64,000 nucleotides of DNA, taken from the NCBI RefSeq assembly GCF_007997005.1, contig NZ_VOSL01000052.1:59323-123322 (forward strand). Reading direction: 5' to 3'. A model generated the notes under the pieces. The model saw only the letters and a list, made by a program, of their open reading frames with translations. It had not been told where the DNA came from and did not search any database. The translations under genes and the position numbers were made by a program. This document shows positions 1 to 8,228 of the stretch, in pieces (position 1 is the first letter of the stretch; every line of letters starts with the position of its first letter). This stretch comes from Lujinxingia vulgaris (GTDB taxonomy: Bacteria > Myxococcota_A > Bradymonadia > Bradymonadales > Bradymonadaceae).

Positions 1-768
1 AAGATGTCCCAGGTCGACCACGCGGCTATCTTCCGGGGTCGAGGGGCTCTGCGCGACCAGCGTCGTGAAGACCTCTCGGGCTTCTGCGATGTCGCCGTCA
101 GCGGCCAGGGTGACCCCCTCAAAATAGCGCGCGACCAGCGCATACTCCGCATCACGTGCCGCACGCTGGAACCAGGGCCGGGCCGCGCGGTAGCGCCCTT
201 CCTGATAGAGCGTCTTACCACGGGTGTAGTGCAGCGCCGGGGTGACTTCCTCGAGGTTATCGAGCCGCGCGTAGAGGGCGTCGACGCCGCTGTAGTCACC
301 GATCTCTCCGGCGATCTCCAGGAGGCGCACGATCGCCGGCTGGTAGAATCCGCCCGGCCCAAGCTCCACCACCTGGCGAAAGAAGGTCCGCGCGGCGCGA
401 AAGCTGCGCAGCTGGTAGAGGCTATCTCCGAGCAGGTAAAGCGCCTCGCCATAGCTGTCGAACTGACGAACCTGCCGGTTATCCACCACGGCCACAAAGA
501 GCACGCTGGCGCGGGGGTAGTCGCCCAGCAGGTAGGCGACCTTGGCGTCATTGAAGCGAGACTCCAGCCGAAAACGGCTCTCGACGACCGCCGGCACCAG
601 GTAGCGCTCTTCGAGCTCATCGATCTGCGCGGCGATCTGGTCGACGCGCTGGCGGGCCGTCGAGGCGCCGATCTCCTCCTGAGCCGCCGCCTCCGGGACG
701 CCCAGCAAGAGCCCGCTCAGGAGCATCAACGCTACCGCCCCCCGGGCTGTGATGAGAGGATAAACCAT
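1..768 (-). CDS. Exported tetratricopeptide-repeat-like protein, 3' end beyond window
   Basis: The frame is open from an ATG at 768 to the left edge, so at least 256 residues are present and the C-terminus is missing. The N-terminus has a hydrophobic signal sequence (about residues 3-28, ending near PEAAAQ). The rest is helical, with repeated Ala/Gly/Tyr-rich pairs such as AKVAYLLGDYPRAS, EALYLLGDSLYQL and YQEGRYRAARPWF, as in tetratricopeptide repeats. It should act in the periplasm as a protein-interaction scaffold; the exact role is unknown. It lies 92 bp downstream of the exported coiled-coil gene at 861-1820 on the same strand, so the two may form an operon. The TPR call is from pattern only. 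Confidence 0.75.
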   Translation of the reverse strand, partial: MVYPLITARGAVALMLLSGLLLGVPEAAAQEEIGASTARQRVDQIAAQIDELEERYLVPAVVESRFRLESRFNDAKVAYLLGDYPRASVLFVAVVDNRQVRQFDSYGEALYLLGDSLYQLRSFRAARTFFRQVVELGPGGFYQPAIVRLLEIAGEIGDYSGVDALYARLDNLEEVTPALHYTRGKTLYQEGRYRAARPWFQRAARDAEYALVARYFEGVTLAADGDIAEAREVFTTLVAQSPSTPEDSRVVDLGHL

Positions 769-860
769 CGCTTGCCAACACCTTAATCGCATCGCGCGAC
801 CTCGAATCGAGCACCACTGCACTGGCGCGCGAGCTGCGCTCGCGCTCCTACGTCTCCGGC

Positions 861-1820
861 TTATTCGCCGGCTGCCTCGGCCTGATCGTCTTCCAGGTCT
901 TCGAGGTTCAGCTCAACCATCGTGACCTGACAGACCCCGTCGGGACGATCCTCGTGAGCTGTAAAGGCGTTGCCCCCCTTATAGGCCCGCACGGTGACGA
1001 CGGTGGTGCGGCCCTCCTCGGCGGTGAAGTTGCAGGAGAAGCGAAGATCAAACTCGTAGCCGCGCGCATACGAGAATACCCCGTAGCCGCTTCCCTGCAG
1101 CTCAAGATTGACCGAGACGGTGCGCGTGCCCGGGTTGACCGGCCCGCTGAAGACCTCCAACTCGTTGGCCCGGCTGAGGTTGCCGTCGCGATCCAGCTCG
1201 TTGAAGACGCGCGAGCCGTCGACGCTAAAGAGCGCGCGGCGGATGTTGTAGGCTGAGCCCAGGTCGTTCTCAAAACGAATCACCGCGCGGCTGCCGGCGA
1301 GGTTTCCGCTGAGGATGGTCTCTTTTAACAGGACGATGCGGCTCTTTGAGCGAAAGACACGCTCTTTGAGGTCGTCGATCTTCGTCTCCAGGTCACGCAC
1401 GCGCAGGTCGTAGACCTCTTCGGGGCTCTCCCCGTCAGGGATCTCGATGCCTTCGATGCGGTCGGTGTCCATGCGCGCCTGCAGCGACTCTTCGGTGCCG
1501 GGATAATCGGTGCGCAGCTCGCGCCCGCCCGGTCCAATGACCGGCTCCGCCGCCTCCTCGCTCTCAGCGGCAGCCTGCTCCTCGGACGCGCCAGCTGCGG
1601 CCTGCTCCTCGGTCTGCCCTTCTGCGGGCTCCCCATCGGTCGGCGCGTCAGGCGCATCGCCTGCGGCCTCACCCTCGGCTGCCTCTTGCGGTGTCGACTC
1701 CGCTGACTGCGTCTCCTCCACCGGCGCCTGCTCACTCTCCTGCTGCGCCACCGCGTTGAGCGGTGCGATGCACCACAGCAACACTAAAAGGATCACGCCA
1801 GGCCACATTCGTCGTTGCAT
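861..1820 (-). CDS. Exported protein: acidic low-complexity linker, coiled coil, C-terminal beta domain
   Basis: A 319-residue protein of unknown function. ATG at 1820 is chosen because AGGAAG lies about 7 bases upstream; earlier in-frame starts would put a charged extension before the signal peptide. Residues 1-26 form a signal peptide ending AVAQQ. Residues 27 to about 125 are low complexity (Ala, Glu, Pro, Gln, Gly). A heptad-like stretch follows (RVRDLETKIDDLKERV, then KSRIVLLKE). The last 130 residues look like a beta-sandwich with two Cys (FSCNFTAEEG and DGVCQVTM). It is probably periplasmic or surface-bound and co-transcribed with the TPR gene downstream. I recognise no catalytic motif. 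Confidence 0.8.
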   Translation of the reverse strand: MQRRMWPGVILLVLLWCIAPLNAVAQQESEQAPVEETQSAESTPQEAAEGEAAGDAPDAPTDGEPAEGQTEEQAAAGASEEQAAAESEEAAEPVIGPGGRELRTDYPGTEESLQARMDTDRIEGIEIPDGESPEEVYDLRVRDLETKIDDLKERVFRSKSRIVLLKETILSGNLAGSRAVIRFENDLGSAYNIRRALFSVDGSRVFNELDRDGNLSRANELEVFSGPVNPGTRTVSVNLELQGSGYGVFSYARGYEFDLRFSCNFTAEEGRTTVVTVRAYKGGNAFTAHEDRPDGVCQVTMVELNLEDLEDDQAEAAGE

Positions 1821-2046
1821 AAACGGCTTCCTCACGTCGAATTTATCTCGGTCACGCATGCACGTCCCCGCCACGCGTTCCACGCAAGCGTGGTTTCTCA
1901 CCATCAAATCGGCTGCAGACTACTTGACCTACCGGGCGATCTCAAGAGCCCCGCCCCCGGCTTTGACGCCCCCATCGCGGGCGGCATTCACATCAATCTT
2001 CGGGCCCCAATCCATCCCGAGCCTGTGTCGAAGCTCCGCCCGCGTC

Positions 2047-2087
2047 AAGAAAAGGGCCGGCCCGGAGCGCTGCGCACTCCGGGCCGG
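2047..2087 (-). terminator. Rho-independent terminator of speE
   Basis: On the minus strand an 11-bp perfect stem (CCGGCCCGGAG with CTCCGGGCCGG, 2057-2067 and 2077-2087) is followed by a T-rich run (complement of 2047-2053). It starts 28 bp after the speE stop, as expected for the end of the speD-speE unit. Confidence 0.8.
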
Positions 2088-2115
2088 ACAACCTACGCCC
2101 TAATGCCCCCCGGCT

Positions 2116-2961
2116 TCAACCGCGAAGCTGATCGCGCAGATACTTCGGCAACGCAAACGCCGCCCGGTGCAGATCTTCGTGGTAGTACGAGAGCTGCGCA
2201 TCCAGCACCGCGACCCGCTCGGAGTCCAGCCCCTCCACCGGATGCGGCCCCTTCGAGGCGAAGGCAAATGCCCACAGCGAACCGGGGTACGTCGGCACAA
2301 TCGAGGTGTAGAAATCGACGCGCTCAAACTGCTCGCGCAACATCTTGCCAACGCCGGCCACCCGCGTCGGCTGATAGACGATCGAGTCGCTCTGCGGCAC
2401 CAGAATACCGTCGGCGCGAAGCACGCGATGGCACGCCGCATAGAACTCCGGCGTAAACAGAACCACGCCCGCGTCGACCGGGTCGGTGGAGTCGACCAGG
2501 ATCACATCGAACGAGGCGTCGGGCGCATCGTTCACGTACGCCAGGCCGTCGCCAATAATGAGCTCCGCTTTGGGATGGTCAAACGCGCTGGCCACCTTCG
2601 GCAGGTGAATTTTGCACTGCTCGACGACGACCTCATCGATCTCCACCATCACCGCTTCTTCCACCTGCGGATGTTTGACCACCTCGCGAAGCGTCCCGCC
2701 GTCACCGCCGCCGATAATAAGCACACGCCGGGGGTTGGGGTGGGCAAAGAGCGGCACGTGCGCGAGCATCTCGTGATAACCGATCTCATCGCGTTCCGAG
2801 ACGTTGATCACGCCCCCGAGCGCCAGCACCGTGCCGAACTCCGGGGTGCGGAACACGTCGACCTGCTGGTAAGGCGTCTCCTGGCTGAAGAGCCACTCGC
2901 TGACCGTGTGCTCGGTGACCGTGTTGCGGTTAAGGGGATCGCGAAAGACGATCTTGGCCAT
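2116..2961 (-). CDS. speE: Spermidine synthase (polyamine aminopropyltransferase)
   Basis: A 281-residue cytosolic enzyme that moves the aminopropyl group from decarboxylated S-adenosylmethionine to putrescine to make spermidine. The nucleotide-binding motif GGGDGGTLREV is at residues 85-94, and the family active-site segment ILVDSTDPV (Asp157, Asp160) is intact. The tail YYHEDLHRAAFALPKYLR is typical of the family, and the length matches bacterial SpeE. ATG at 2961 is chosen over longer in-frame options because AAGGAGAAG sits just upstream. speD lies 158 bp upstream on the same strand and makes the co-substrate, so both steps are encoded together. Confidence 0.97.
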   Translation of the reverse strand: MAKIVFRDPLNRNTVTEHTVSEWLFSQETPYQQVDVFRTPEFGTVLALGGVINVSERDEIGYHEMLAHVPLFAHPNPRRVLIIGGGDGGTLREVVKHPQVEEAVMVEIDEVVVEQCKIHLPKVASAFDHPKAELIIGDGLAYVNDAPDASFDVILVDSTDPVDAGVVLFTPEFYAACHRVLRADGILVPQSDSIVYQPTRVAGVGKMLREQFERVDFYTSIVPTYPGSLWAFAFASKGPHPVEGLDSERVAVLDAQLSYYHEDLHRAAFALPKYLRDQLRG

Positions 2962-3006
2962 GATCTTCTCCTTGTCGGACCGGAGCTGAGCACAAACTCG
3001 CCCACA

Positions 3007-3024
3007 CCCCGGGCGTACCCGGGG
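3007..3024 (-). promoter_or_regulatory. Hairpin in the speD-speE spacer
   Basis: A perfect 7-bp GC stem (CCCCGGG and CCCGGGG) closed by a 4-base loop lies in the 158-bp spacer between speD and speE. No T run follows, so it is more likely an mRNA processing or stability element, or an attenuator, than a terminator. Function unproven. Confidence 0.3.
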
Positions 3025-3119
3025 CATCAGCGCTTGCACTGCCCGAACCTCAAGCGCGCGGCGAGTCGCTCCCTTTGTTCGGAATGCGACGCCGCCGATA
3101 CGCGGCTAATTGTGATGAC

Positions 3120-3527
3120 TTATCTGTCGAGATCTTCGTGAGTCACGCCGTAGGCCGAGGGCAACGTGCCCGGCGCTACATCGAAGCAACCGCGACGAAA
3201 CTCCACGGTGCTCTCACGGGTCGCCCCGAAACGCTCTTTGAGAAAGGCGTGCGCTTCCCACGGATCGATCACGGTGCCGCAGGTAAACACGTCGACCGCC
3301 GCATAGCCGTACTCCGGCCAGGTGTGAATGGTCAGGTGACTTTCGCTGATCACAACCGCCCCGCTGACACCGTGGGGGTTGAACTGGTGAAAGTTCACAC
3401 AGACGATATGGGCACCCATGCTTTCGGCTGCAGCCACCATGACCTCCTCCACAAAGGAGGCGTCATTGAGTCGTTCTGCAGGGCACCCGTAATACTCGAG
3501 GATCAGTTGACGTCCGAGAGCTTCCAA
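3120..3527 (-). CDS. speD: S-adenosylmethionine decarboxylase proenzyme
   Basis: A 135-residue pyruvoyl-dependent decarboxylase proenzyme that supplies the aminopropyl donor for SpeE. The self-cleavage segment ISESHLTIHTWPE is intact; family knowledge puts processing between Glu62 and Ser63, with Ser63 becoming the pyruvoyl group. FTCG (Cys83) holds the conserved catalytic Cys. The length equals the short bacterial class. The start is TTG at 3525-3527: GAGGT lies 8 bases upstream (3536-3540), an in-frame stop lies only 6 bases before the TTG, and the first internal Met is residue 30, too late to keep the fold. Confidence 0.96.
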   Translation of the reverse strand: MEALGRQLILEYYGCPAERLNDASFVEEVMVAAAESMGAHIVCVNFHQFNPHGVSGAVVISESHLTIHTWPEYGYAAVDVFTCGTVIDPWEAHAFLKERFGATRESTVEFRRGCFDVAPGTLPSAYGVTHEDLDR

Positions 3528-4014
3528 TTCGTTTTACCTCGTGGATGGTCGCTCCGAATCCACGCTCCGCGTTGGTCCCTTCTCGGCATCTCTCGAGCCG
3601 ATGAGCTAGTCATCGGACTCGCCTCGAAGCGACCTCGCCAACGGAGCCTGGTCCAGAGCGAAGTTCGCTACCATCGTGCGCATAAATCACCGTGGTGTGA
3701 GTTCACTCGCGTCTCCAACCGCAGCCTGGCGAGGGCATGCCCTGAAGACTGGCTTCGCCCCCTGTCTGGCTTGTCTTACGTCTCCCGACGTCGAGCTTCT
3801 GCCACGCCCGCTTGGGTAGGGCGTGTGGCTCCGGGACCGGCCAACAGGGTTTGGGTGTCGCTACCGAAAAATTCACCGCCCGAAAGCGGGCCGCAATTAC
3901 TAACATCTTCGCTTGGAAAATCAAGCCCGAAGCATCTATCTTGCCCGAAATTTTGCTCGCACGGCGGCCGAACCTCACGCCCCGACGCGTTCTGCGACTG
4001 TATGGAGTCCCCCT
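3528..4014. other. Divergent intergenic region between speD and polX
   Basis: These 487 bp separate speD (minus) and the PolX gene (plus). I find no convincing gene; short open frames have no ribosome site and no recognisable product. A candidate promoter for the plus gene is listed at 3913-3942. No clear consensus promoter was found for speD. A 6-bp inverted repeat (AGCGAA/TTCGCT) lies near 3658-3670. Confidence 0.6.
3913..3942 (+). promoter_or_regulatory. Candidate sigma-70-type promoter of the polX gene
   Basis: TTGGAA (3913-3918), an 18-base spacer, then TATCTT (3937-3942), each matching 4 of 6 consensus bases. It lies in a locally AT-richer stretch and would give a leader of about 65 bases before the ATG at 4015. 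Judged by pattern only. Confidence 0.4.
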
Positions 4015-5739
4015 ATGAACAACCGTGATTACGCCCGCGTCCTTCAGGAGATCGCCCAGCTGATGGAGATCGGCGGCGAAAACCGCTTTAAAATCCGCGC
4101 CTTCGAGAACGCCACACGCACCGTCGAGACGTTGCCCGAGGAGCTCGATCAGATCATGGAGCGCGGTGAGCTCGAAGACCTCAAAGGCATCGGCTCCAGC
4201 ATCGCCAACGATCTTCGTCAGATCCGCGAGCGAGGCACCTGCGACATCCATCAAGCGCTGCTGGAGCGCCTGGATCCCGGACTTCTCGACATGCTCAAAG
4301 TCCAGGGGTTGGGGCCCAAACGCATCAAGCTCGTCTACAAGGAGCTGGGCGTCTCCAACCTCGACGCGCTCAAAGAGGCCGCCGAAGCCGGCCGCCTCCG
4401 AGAGCTTAAGGGCCTGGGCGCAAAAACCGAGGAAAAAGTGCTCGCCGAGATCGAGCGCCTGGCCCAGGGAGGCGATCGCGCGCCGCTGCCTCAGGCCCGC
4501 CGCGTGGCCGAATCGCTGCGCGATCACCTCGACGCCCTGCCCCAGACCATCCGCGTGGCGATCGCCGGCTCGCTGCGTCGCGGCCGAGAGACCATCGGGG
4601 ACATCGACCTGCTCGTCTCCACCGACGATCCGGCGCCGATTCACCAGGCCTTTGTCGCGTTGGCCGAAGTCAAAGAGACCCTGGCCAGTGGCGAGACCAA
4701 AACCTCGGTGCGACTTCATAACGGCATCCAGGTCGATCTTCGTACGGTCAACGACGAGGTCTTCGGAAGCGCCCTGCACTACTTCACCGGCAGCAAAGAA
4801 CACCATATCGAGCTGCGTACCCGGGCCAAACGTCAGGGGCTCCGGGTCAGCGAGTACGGCGTCTTCAAGGAGGGCGAAGACACACCTATCGCCTCGCGCA
4901 CCGAAGAAGACCTCTACAAAGCGCTCGGACTTCCTTATATCGACCCCGAGCTCCGAGAGGGCCGCGGCGAGATCTCTGCGGCCGAGAAGAGCGACCTGCC
5001 CATGCTGCTCAACGACGAGCAGATCCGTGGCGATGTGCACATGCACACCACCGAGACCGACGGCCGCCACTCCATCGAAGAGATGGCCGAGGCCGCGAAA
5101 GCGCTCGGCTACGACTACATCGTCATCACCGACCACTCCCAGGCGGTGCGCGTGGCCAATGGCATGACCCCGGAGCGCTTCCGCGACCATATTGCGCGTA
5201 TCCGCGAGGCCGACGCGGGCATTGAAGGGATCCGCGTCCTGGCCGGCATTGAGGTCGACATCCTCAAAGACGGCAGCCTGGATATGGATCACGATCTTCT
5301 GGCGGACGCCGACTGGGTGGTAGGAAGCGTCCACAGCCACTTTAACCTCGATCCCGACACGATGACCGAGCGCCTGCTCACGGGCATGCGCACCGGCCTG
5401 CTCTCGTGTCTGGGCCACCCCACCGGACGCATTCTGGGCGGACGCGACGGTTACCGCTACGACTTCGACGCGATCGTGGAGGCCTGCGTGGAGCTCGGTG
5501 TGGCCCTGGAGCTCAATGGCAGCAGCGGGCGCCTCGACCTCAACGCCGAACTCGCCGAGAAGGCTCATCGTCAGGGGGCGATGCTCGTGCTGGGCTCGGA
5601 TGCCCACTCCACCACGGGGCTTGAAGATCTTCGGTTCGCCGTTCAGCAGGCGCGCCGCGCCTGGCTGGGCCCCGACGCCGTATTGAACACGCTGCCGGTC
5701 GATGCGCTGCTCCAGGCCACTCGCCCCACGCTTCGCTGA
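4015..5739 (+). CDS. polX: DNA polymerase X family protein with PHP domain
   Basis: A 574-residue gap-filling DNA polymerase of bacterial PolX type, expected to act in base-excision or double-strand-break repair. In order: an N-terminal 8-kDa-like domain (1-80), helix-hairpin-helix DNA-binding segments (LKGIGSS near 56, VQGLGPKR near 96, LKGLGAK near 131), the polymerase palm with GSLRR and the metal-binding pair Asp196/Asp198 (GDIDLLV), a third Asp in IQVDLRTV, and a C-terminal PHP phosphoesterase domain (about 338-574) with its metal-site motifs intact: DVHMHT, ITDHSQ, GIEVDI, VHSHFN, GHPTGR and GSDAHS. The length is usual for the family. ATG at 4015 follows GGAG with a 7-base gap; an upstream extension in the same frame lacks family similarity. 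Confidence 0.95.
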   Translation: MNNRDYARVLQEIAQLMEIGGENRFKIRAFENATRTVETLPEELDQIMERGELEDLKGIGSSIANDLRQIRERGTCDIHQALLERLDPGLLDMLKVQGLGPKRIKLVYKELGVSNLDALKEAAEAGRLRELKGLGAKTEEKVLAEIERLAQGGDRAPLPQARRVAESLRDHLDALPQTIRVAIAGSLRRGRETIGDIDLLVSTDDPAPIHQAFVALAEVKETLASGETKTSVRLHNGIQVDLRTVNDEVFGSALHYFTGSKEHHIELRTRAKRQGLRVSEYGVFKEGEDTPIASRTEEDLYKALGLPYIDPELREGRGEISAAEKSDLPMLLNDEQIRGDVHMHTTETDGRHSIEEMAEAAKALGYDYIVITDHSQAVRVANGMTPERFRDHIARIREADAGIEGIRVLAGIEVDILKDGSLDMDHDLLADADWVVGSVHSHFNLDPDTMTERLLTGMRTGLLSCLGHPTGRILGGRDGYRYDFDAIVEACVELGVALELNGSSGRLDLNAELAEKAHRQGAMLVLGSDAHSTTGLEDLRFAVQQARRAWLGPDAVLNTLPVDALLQATRPTLR

Positions 5740-5855
5740 GCTCTGCGGAGGTTGTGCTCGGGTTGCCTGAGGTTGCTTCGTGCACATGTTGGCCGCGTAT
5801 GTCGCAACTCCGCCGGACGATGTCCTCATCCCTGTATGACAGAATGGAGTGTCAG

Positions 5856-6362
5856 ATGACGAAAATCACCTTCAAAGGAAACCCGGTCACCCTCAGCGGC
5901 ACCCCGCCCTCGGTGGGCGAGAGCGCTCCTGAGTTTCATGTTCATAAGAATCCCGGCGAGGCCATCGCGCTGAGCAACGCCGCGGGCAAGCGCGTGCTGC
6001 TGACCACCGCCCCCTCGGTGGACACCGGCATCTGCGCCGCCCAGCTCCGCACCTTTGAAGCGCGCCTGGCCGAGGCCGGCGACGACGCCGACTTCGAGCT
6101 GTGGTTCGTCACCCGCGATCTTCCCTTCGCGCTGGATCGCTTCGCCGAGCAGGCGGGCATCAGCCACGTCAAAACCCTCTCCGACTACAAAGATCGTACC
6201 CTCGGCGAGGCTTTCGGACTGGTCATCGACGAGCTCGGATTGCTCGCCCGAACCGTCTTTGTCATCGATAAAGATGGCACGGTGCTCTACCGCGAGCTCG
6301 TCCCCGAGATCGCCACGGAGCCCGACTACGACGACGCCTGGGCGATCGTTACCGGCGACTGA
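5856..6362 (+). CDS. tpx: Thiol peroxidase (Tpx-type peroxiredoxin) with a single cysteine
   Basis: A 168-residue peroxiredoxin that reduces peroxides. Family features are clear: FKGNPVTLSG at the N-terminus, APSVDTGICAAQLRTF around the peroxidatic Cys60, DLPFALDRF, and EIATEPDYDDAW near the end. The E. coli enzyme has a resolving Cys in the RFCGAEG segment; here that position is Ala (RFAEQAG), and the protein has no other Cys. It should therefore work by a one-Cys mechanism, with an external thiol as partner. ATG at 5856 is preceded by GGAG with a 6-base gap. A hairpin terminator follows. Confidence 0.95.
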   Translation: MTKITFKGNPVTLSGTPPSVGESAPEFHVHKNPGEAIALSNAAGKRVLLTTAPSVDTGICAAQLRTFEARLAEAGDDADFELWFVTRDLPFALDRFAEQAGISHVKTLSDYKDRTLGEAFGLVIDELGLLARTVFVIDKDGTVLYRELVPEIATEPDYDDAWAIVTGD

Positions 6363-6385
6363 GCGTTTTCGCCACATTGACACCC

Positions 6386-6421
6386 CCGAAAGGCCGCGCT
6401 AGCACCAGCGCGGCCTTTCGG
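6386..6421 (+). terminator. Hairpin terminator after tpx
   Basis: A perfect 15-bp stem (6386-6400 with 6407-6421) and a 6-base loop lie 23 bp after the tpx stop. A CTTTCGG segment closes the stem and there is no long T run outside it. Good as a strong hairpin, less certain as an intrinsic terminator. Confidence 0.6.
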
Positions 6422-6457
6422 CGTCAACGCCCTCCCGAGTCTGTGCAGGACCTCCCT

Positions 6458-7300
6458 ATGCCTCATCGCCACGCCGGCCCCGTGATCGCCCTCCTCGCGT
6501 TTGCCGCGCTCCTGTCGTCCACAGGTTGTGACGGCGCGCCCTCTACGGGCGCTGACGATACCATTCGCGAGCTCGAAGCCCGCGCCCGTCAACGCGCGCC
6601 GCAGGTCGAAGTCTCGATGGGCTACCTGCACCATCACGGCGACGACTGGCCCCAGGGTGACGTACGCATTGAGGGGCCCGAAGGTCAGGAGGCCACGCTC
6701 ACACGCCTGCTGGTGGTGACATCTGCGGTGGAGCTGCACCTCTGCGCTCCGACCAACACGCTGGGGGCAGCCCTCTACGATCTTTTTCTACCCACCGCCC
6801 ACGCCCACGTCCCCAGCTCCGCGACGCGTCAGGGCACCCCCTACGTCGAAGATCTGCTGGGCCCGGCCCGCGCCACCCGTATGGTCGGCGGCATCGCCCC
6901 GCCACCGGGTGACTACTGCGAGATGCACGTCCTGCTGACCCCGGCCGATGACGACATCATCAACCTCACCGGCGTGCCGACCTCCGAGCTCGAAGGCTAC
7001 ACCGCGCTGGTCGACGGCCGCTGGCGCCCGAGCGAAGACGCCCCCTGGCAAGACTTCCGCTGGACGCACCGTGATGTGCATCTGGCGCGCACACCGCTCC
7101 TCAACCCCAAAGATGGCAGCGCTCCGCTCGCGCTCAACGCGCCCGATGCATCCGCGCTTCTACTTCTCGACAAGTCCCTCTCCCTGGCCGACCTCCAGCA
7201 CACCCGGTGGAGCGCCGACGGACCGGACTTCACCCCCGTACTACGTGACCTCCCCGACCGGATCGAACTCTATCGCTTCGATCGCCCCCCTTCCCCCTGA
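6458..7300 (+). CDS. Lipoprotein of unknown function, His-rich patches
   Basis: A 280-residue predicted lipoprotein. The signal ends in a lipobox LSSTGC with lipidated Cys24, so the protein should be anchored to a membrane outside the cytosol. ATG at 6458 has AGGA 7 bases upstream. Features include a His cluster (YLHHHGDDW, about residues 50-58), PTAHAHVP, and the pair of segments VVTSAVELHLCAP and PPPGDYCEMHVLLTPADDD, whose Cys residues could form a disulfide. The His-rich segments could bind metal, but I cannot tie them to a known family. The next gene starts 8 bp downstream, so the two are probably co-transcribed. Confidence 0.75.
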   Translation: MPHRHAGPVIALLAFAALLSSTGCDGAPSTGADDTIRELEARARQRAPQVEVSMGYLHHHGDDWPQGDVRIEGPEGQEATLTRLLVVTSAVELHLCAPTNTLGAALYDLFLPTAHAHVPSSATRQGTPYVEDLLGPARATRMVGGIAPPPGDYCEMHVLLTPADDDIINLTGVPTSELEGYTALVDGRWRPSEDAPWQDFRWTHRDVHLARTPLLNPKDGSAPLALNAPDASALLLLDKSLSLADLQHTRWSADGPDFTPVLRDLPDRIELYRFDRPPSP

Positions 7301-7308
7301 AGATACCT

Positions 7309-8100
7309 ATGAGTTCACAAGCCCACCGCGCCGACGCCGCCGATATGCACTCCCTTGTCGCCCTTCTCCCGGTCCCCTGGGGTGAGGACGGCCTGGAGCT
7401 CTTGCGAGAAGTTCATCAGGAGACCTGGGTCGAAGACCTCGATGTAGCCTGGGAGGTTCCTGGCGAGCGTGGCACGATCACCCTGCGCAGCGGTCACAGC
7501 GTCACGCTGATGGTCGACGAACCGATCCCGGAGCTGGTCGACCTGGCGCCGACCTCCAAACACCCCTTCGCCGCCGCGGAGATCCACCAGATCGAAAACC
7601 AACAGGCCATCTGGCGGCTGGTGCTCGAAGGCGTCGACAGGGATCCGCGCCGCCTGGCCGCCTCCTTCGCTCGCCTCCTCACCACGGCAGTTGAAGCCGG
7701 CGCACCGGCGGTCTTCTTGCCGGCCTGCGTGCAGCTTCACCCCCCGGCGCTCCTTCGCCACCTCTCGATGGACTTCAACCAGCCCGATGCGGTCATCAAC
7801 CTCTTTGTCAGCGCCTGGAACGACGACGAATGGATGATCACCCGCGGGCTCACCCTCTTCGGCCTCCCCGAGCTGGAGACGCGGCATAACAACGGCCTCA
7901 ACGCCGCCTACTTCCGCCTGATGGACATCGCCTCCACGATGTTCCTTCAGCAGTCGCCCTTTCCCGACGGTGCCCAGCTCCAGGTCGGCCCGCAACTTTT
8001 TGAAGCGCGCACCGGCCCCTCCGGCCCCTCCGATCCTCAGGTGCCCTTCTGCGGCCACCACGGCACGCTGACCATCGGAACGGTGAGCTTCGACACCTGA
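7309..8100 (+). CDS. DUF4261 domain protein
   Basis: A 263-residue soluble protein, apparently without signal peptide. It matches the DUF4261 pattern as I recall it: an N-terminal VALLPVPW strand, a central helix-rich part with APAVFLPACVQLHP, and a C-terminal signature TRGLTLFGLPELET followed by NAAYFRLMDIAS. The family has no established activity; members occur singly in many bacteria. It begins 8 bp after the preceding lipoprotein stop. Assignment is by memory of the family pattern. Confidence 0.75.
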   Translation: MSSQAHRADAADMHSLVALLPVPWGEDGLELLREVHQETWVEDLDVAWEVPGERGTITLRSGHSVTLMVDEPIPELVDLAPTSKHPFAAAEIHQIENQQAIWRLVLEGVDRDPRRLAASFARLLTTAVEAGAPAVFLPACVQLHPPALLRHLSMDFNQPDAVINLFVSAWNDDEWMITRGLTLFGLPELETRHNNGLNAAYFRLMDIASTMFLQQSPFPDGAQLQVGPQLFEARTGPSGPSDPQVPFCGHHGTLTIGTVSFDT

Positions 8101-8116
8101 GCTTCGCACTGCCGGA

Positions 8117-8146
8117 TTGACACCGCCAGAGCCCACGGGGTACGCT
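8117..8146 (+). promoter_or_regulatory. Candidate promoter for the lipoprotein gene at 8229
   Basis: A perfect -35 box TTGACA (8117-8122), 18-base spacer, then TACGCT (8141-8146), which matches 3 of 6 bases. It lies in the 128-bp spacer after the DUF4261 gene. Predicted leader about 75 bases. Confidence 0.35.
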
Positions 8147-8228
8147 CCCGGCTCATCGGGTTTGTATGCGGCAGTTAGAGCAACACGTTGCCACTCTTGG
8201 GATGACTTGCATGCTTTTGAGGGCTGTA

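Noticed and set aside
4..786. Open frame of 260 codons on the plus strand
   Set aside because: Antisense to the TPR-like gene at 1-768, whose minus product has a signal peptide and repeat pattern.
827..845. 8-bp GC hairpin downstream of the coiled-coil gene
   Set aside because: No T run and a very GC-rich setting; the next gene follows in the same direction, so termination is not supported.
3812..4018. Open frame of 68 codons before polX
   Set aside because: Overlaps the candidate polX promoter and start; no ribosome site or family similarity.
3703..5829. Open frame of 708 codons on the minus strand
   Set aside because: It is exactly antisense to the PolX gene, which has full family motifs; the minus product has no recognisable domain and no ribosome site.
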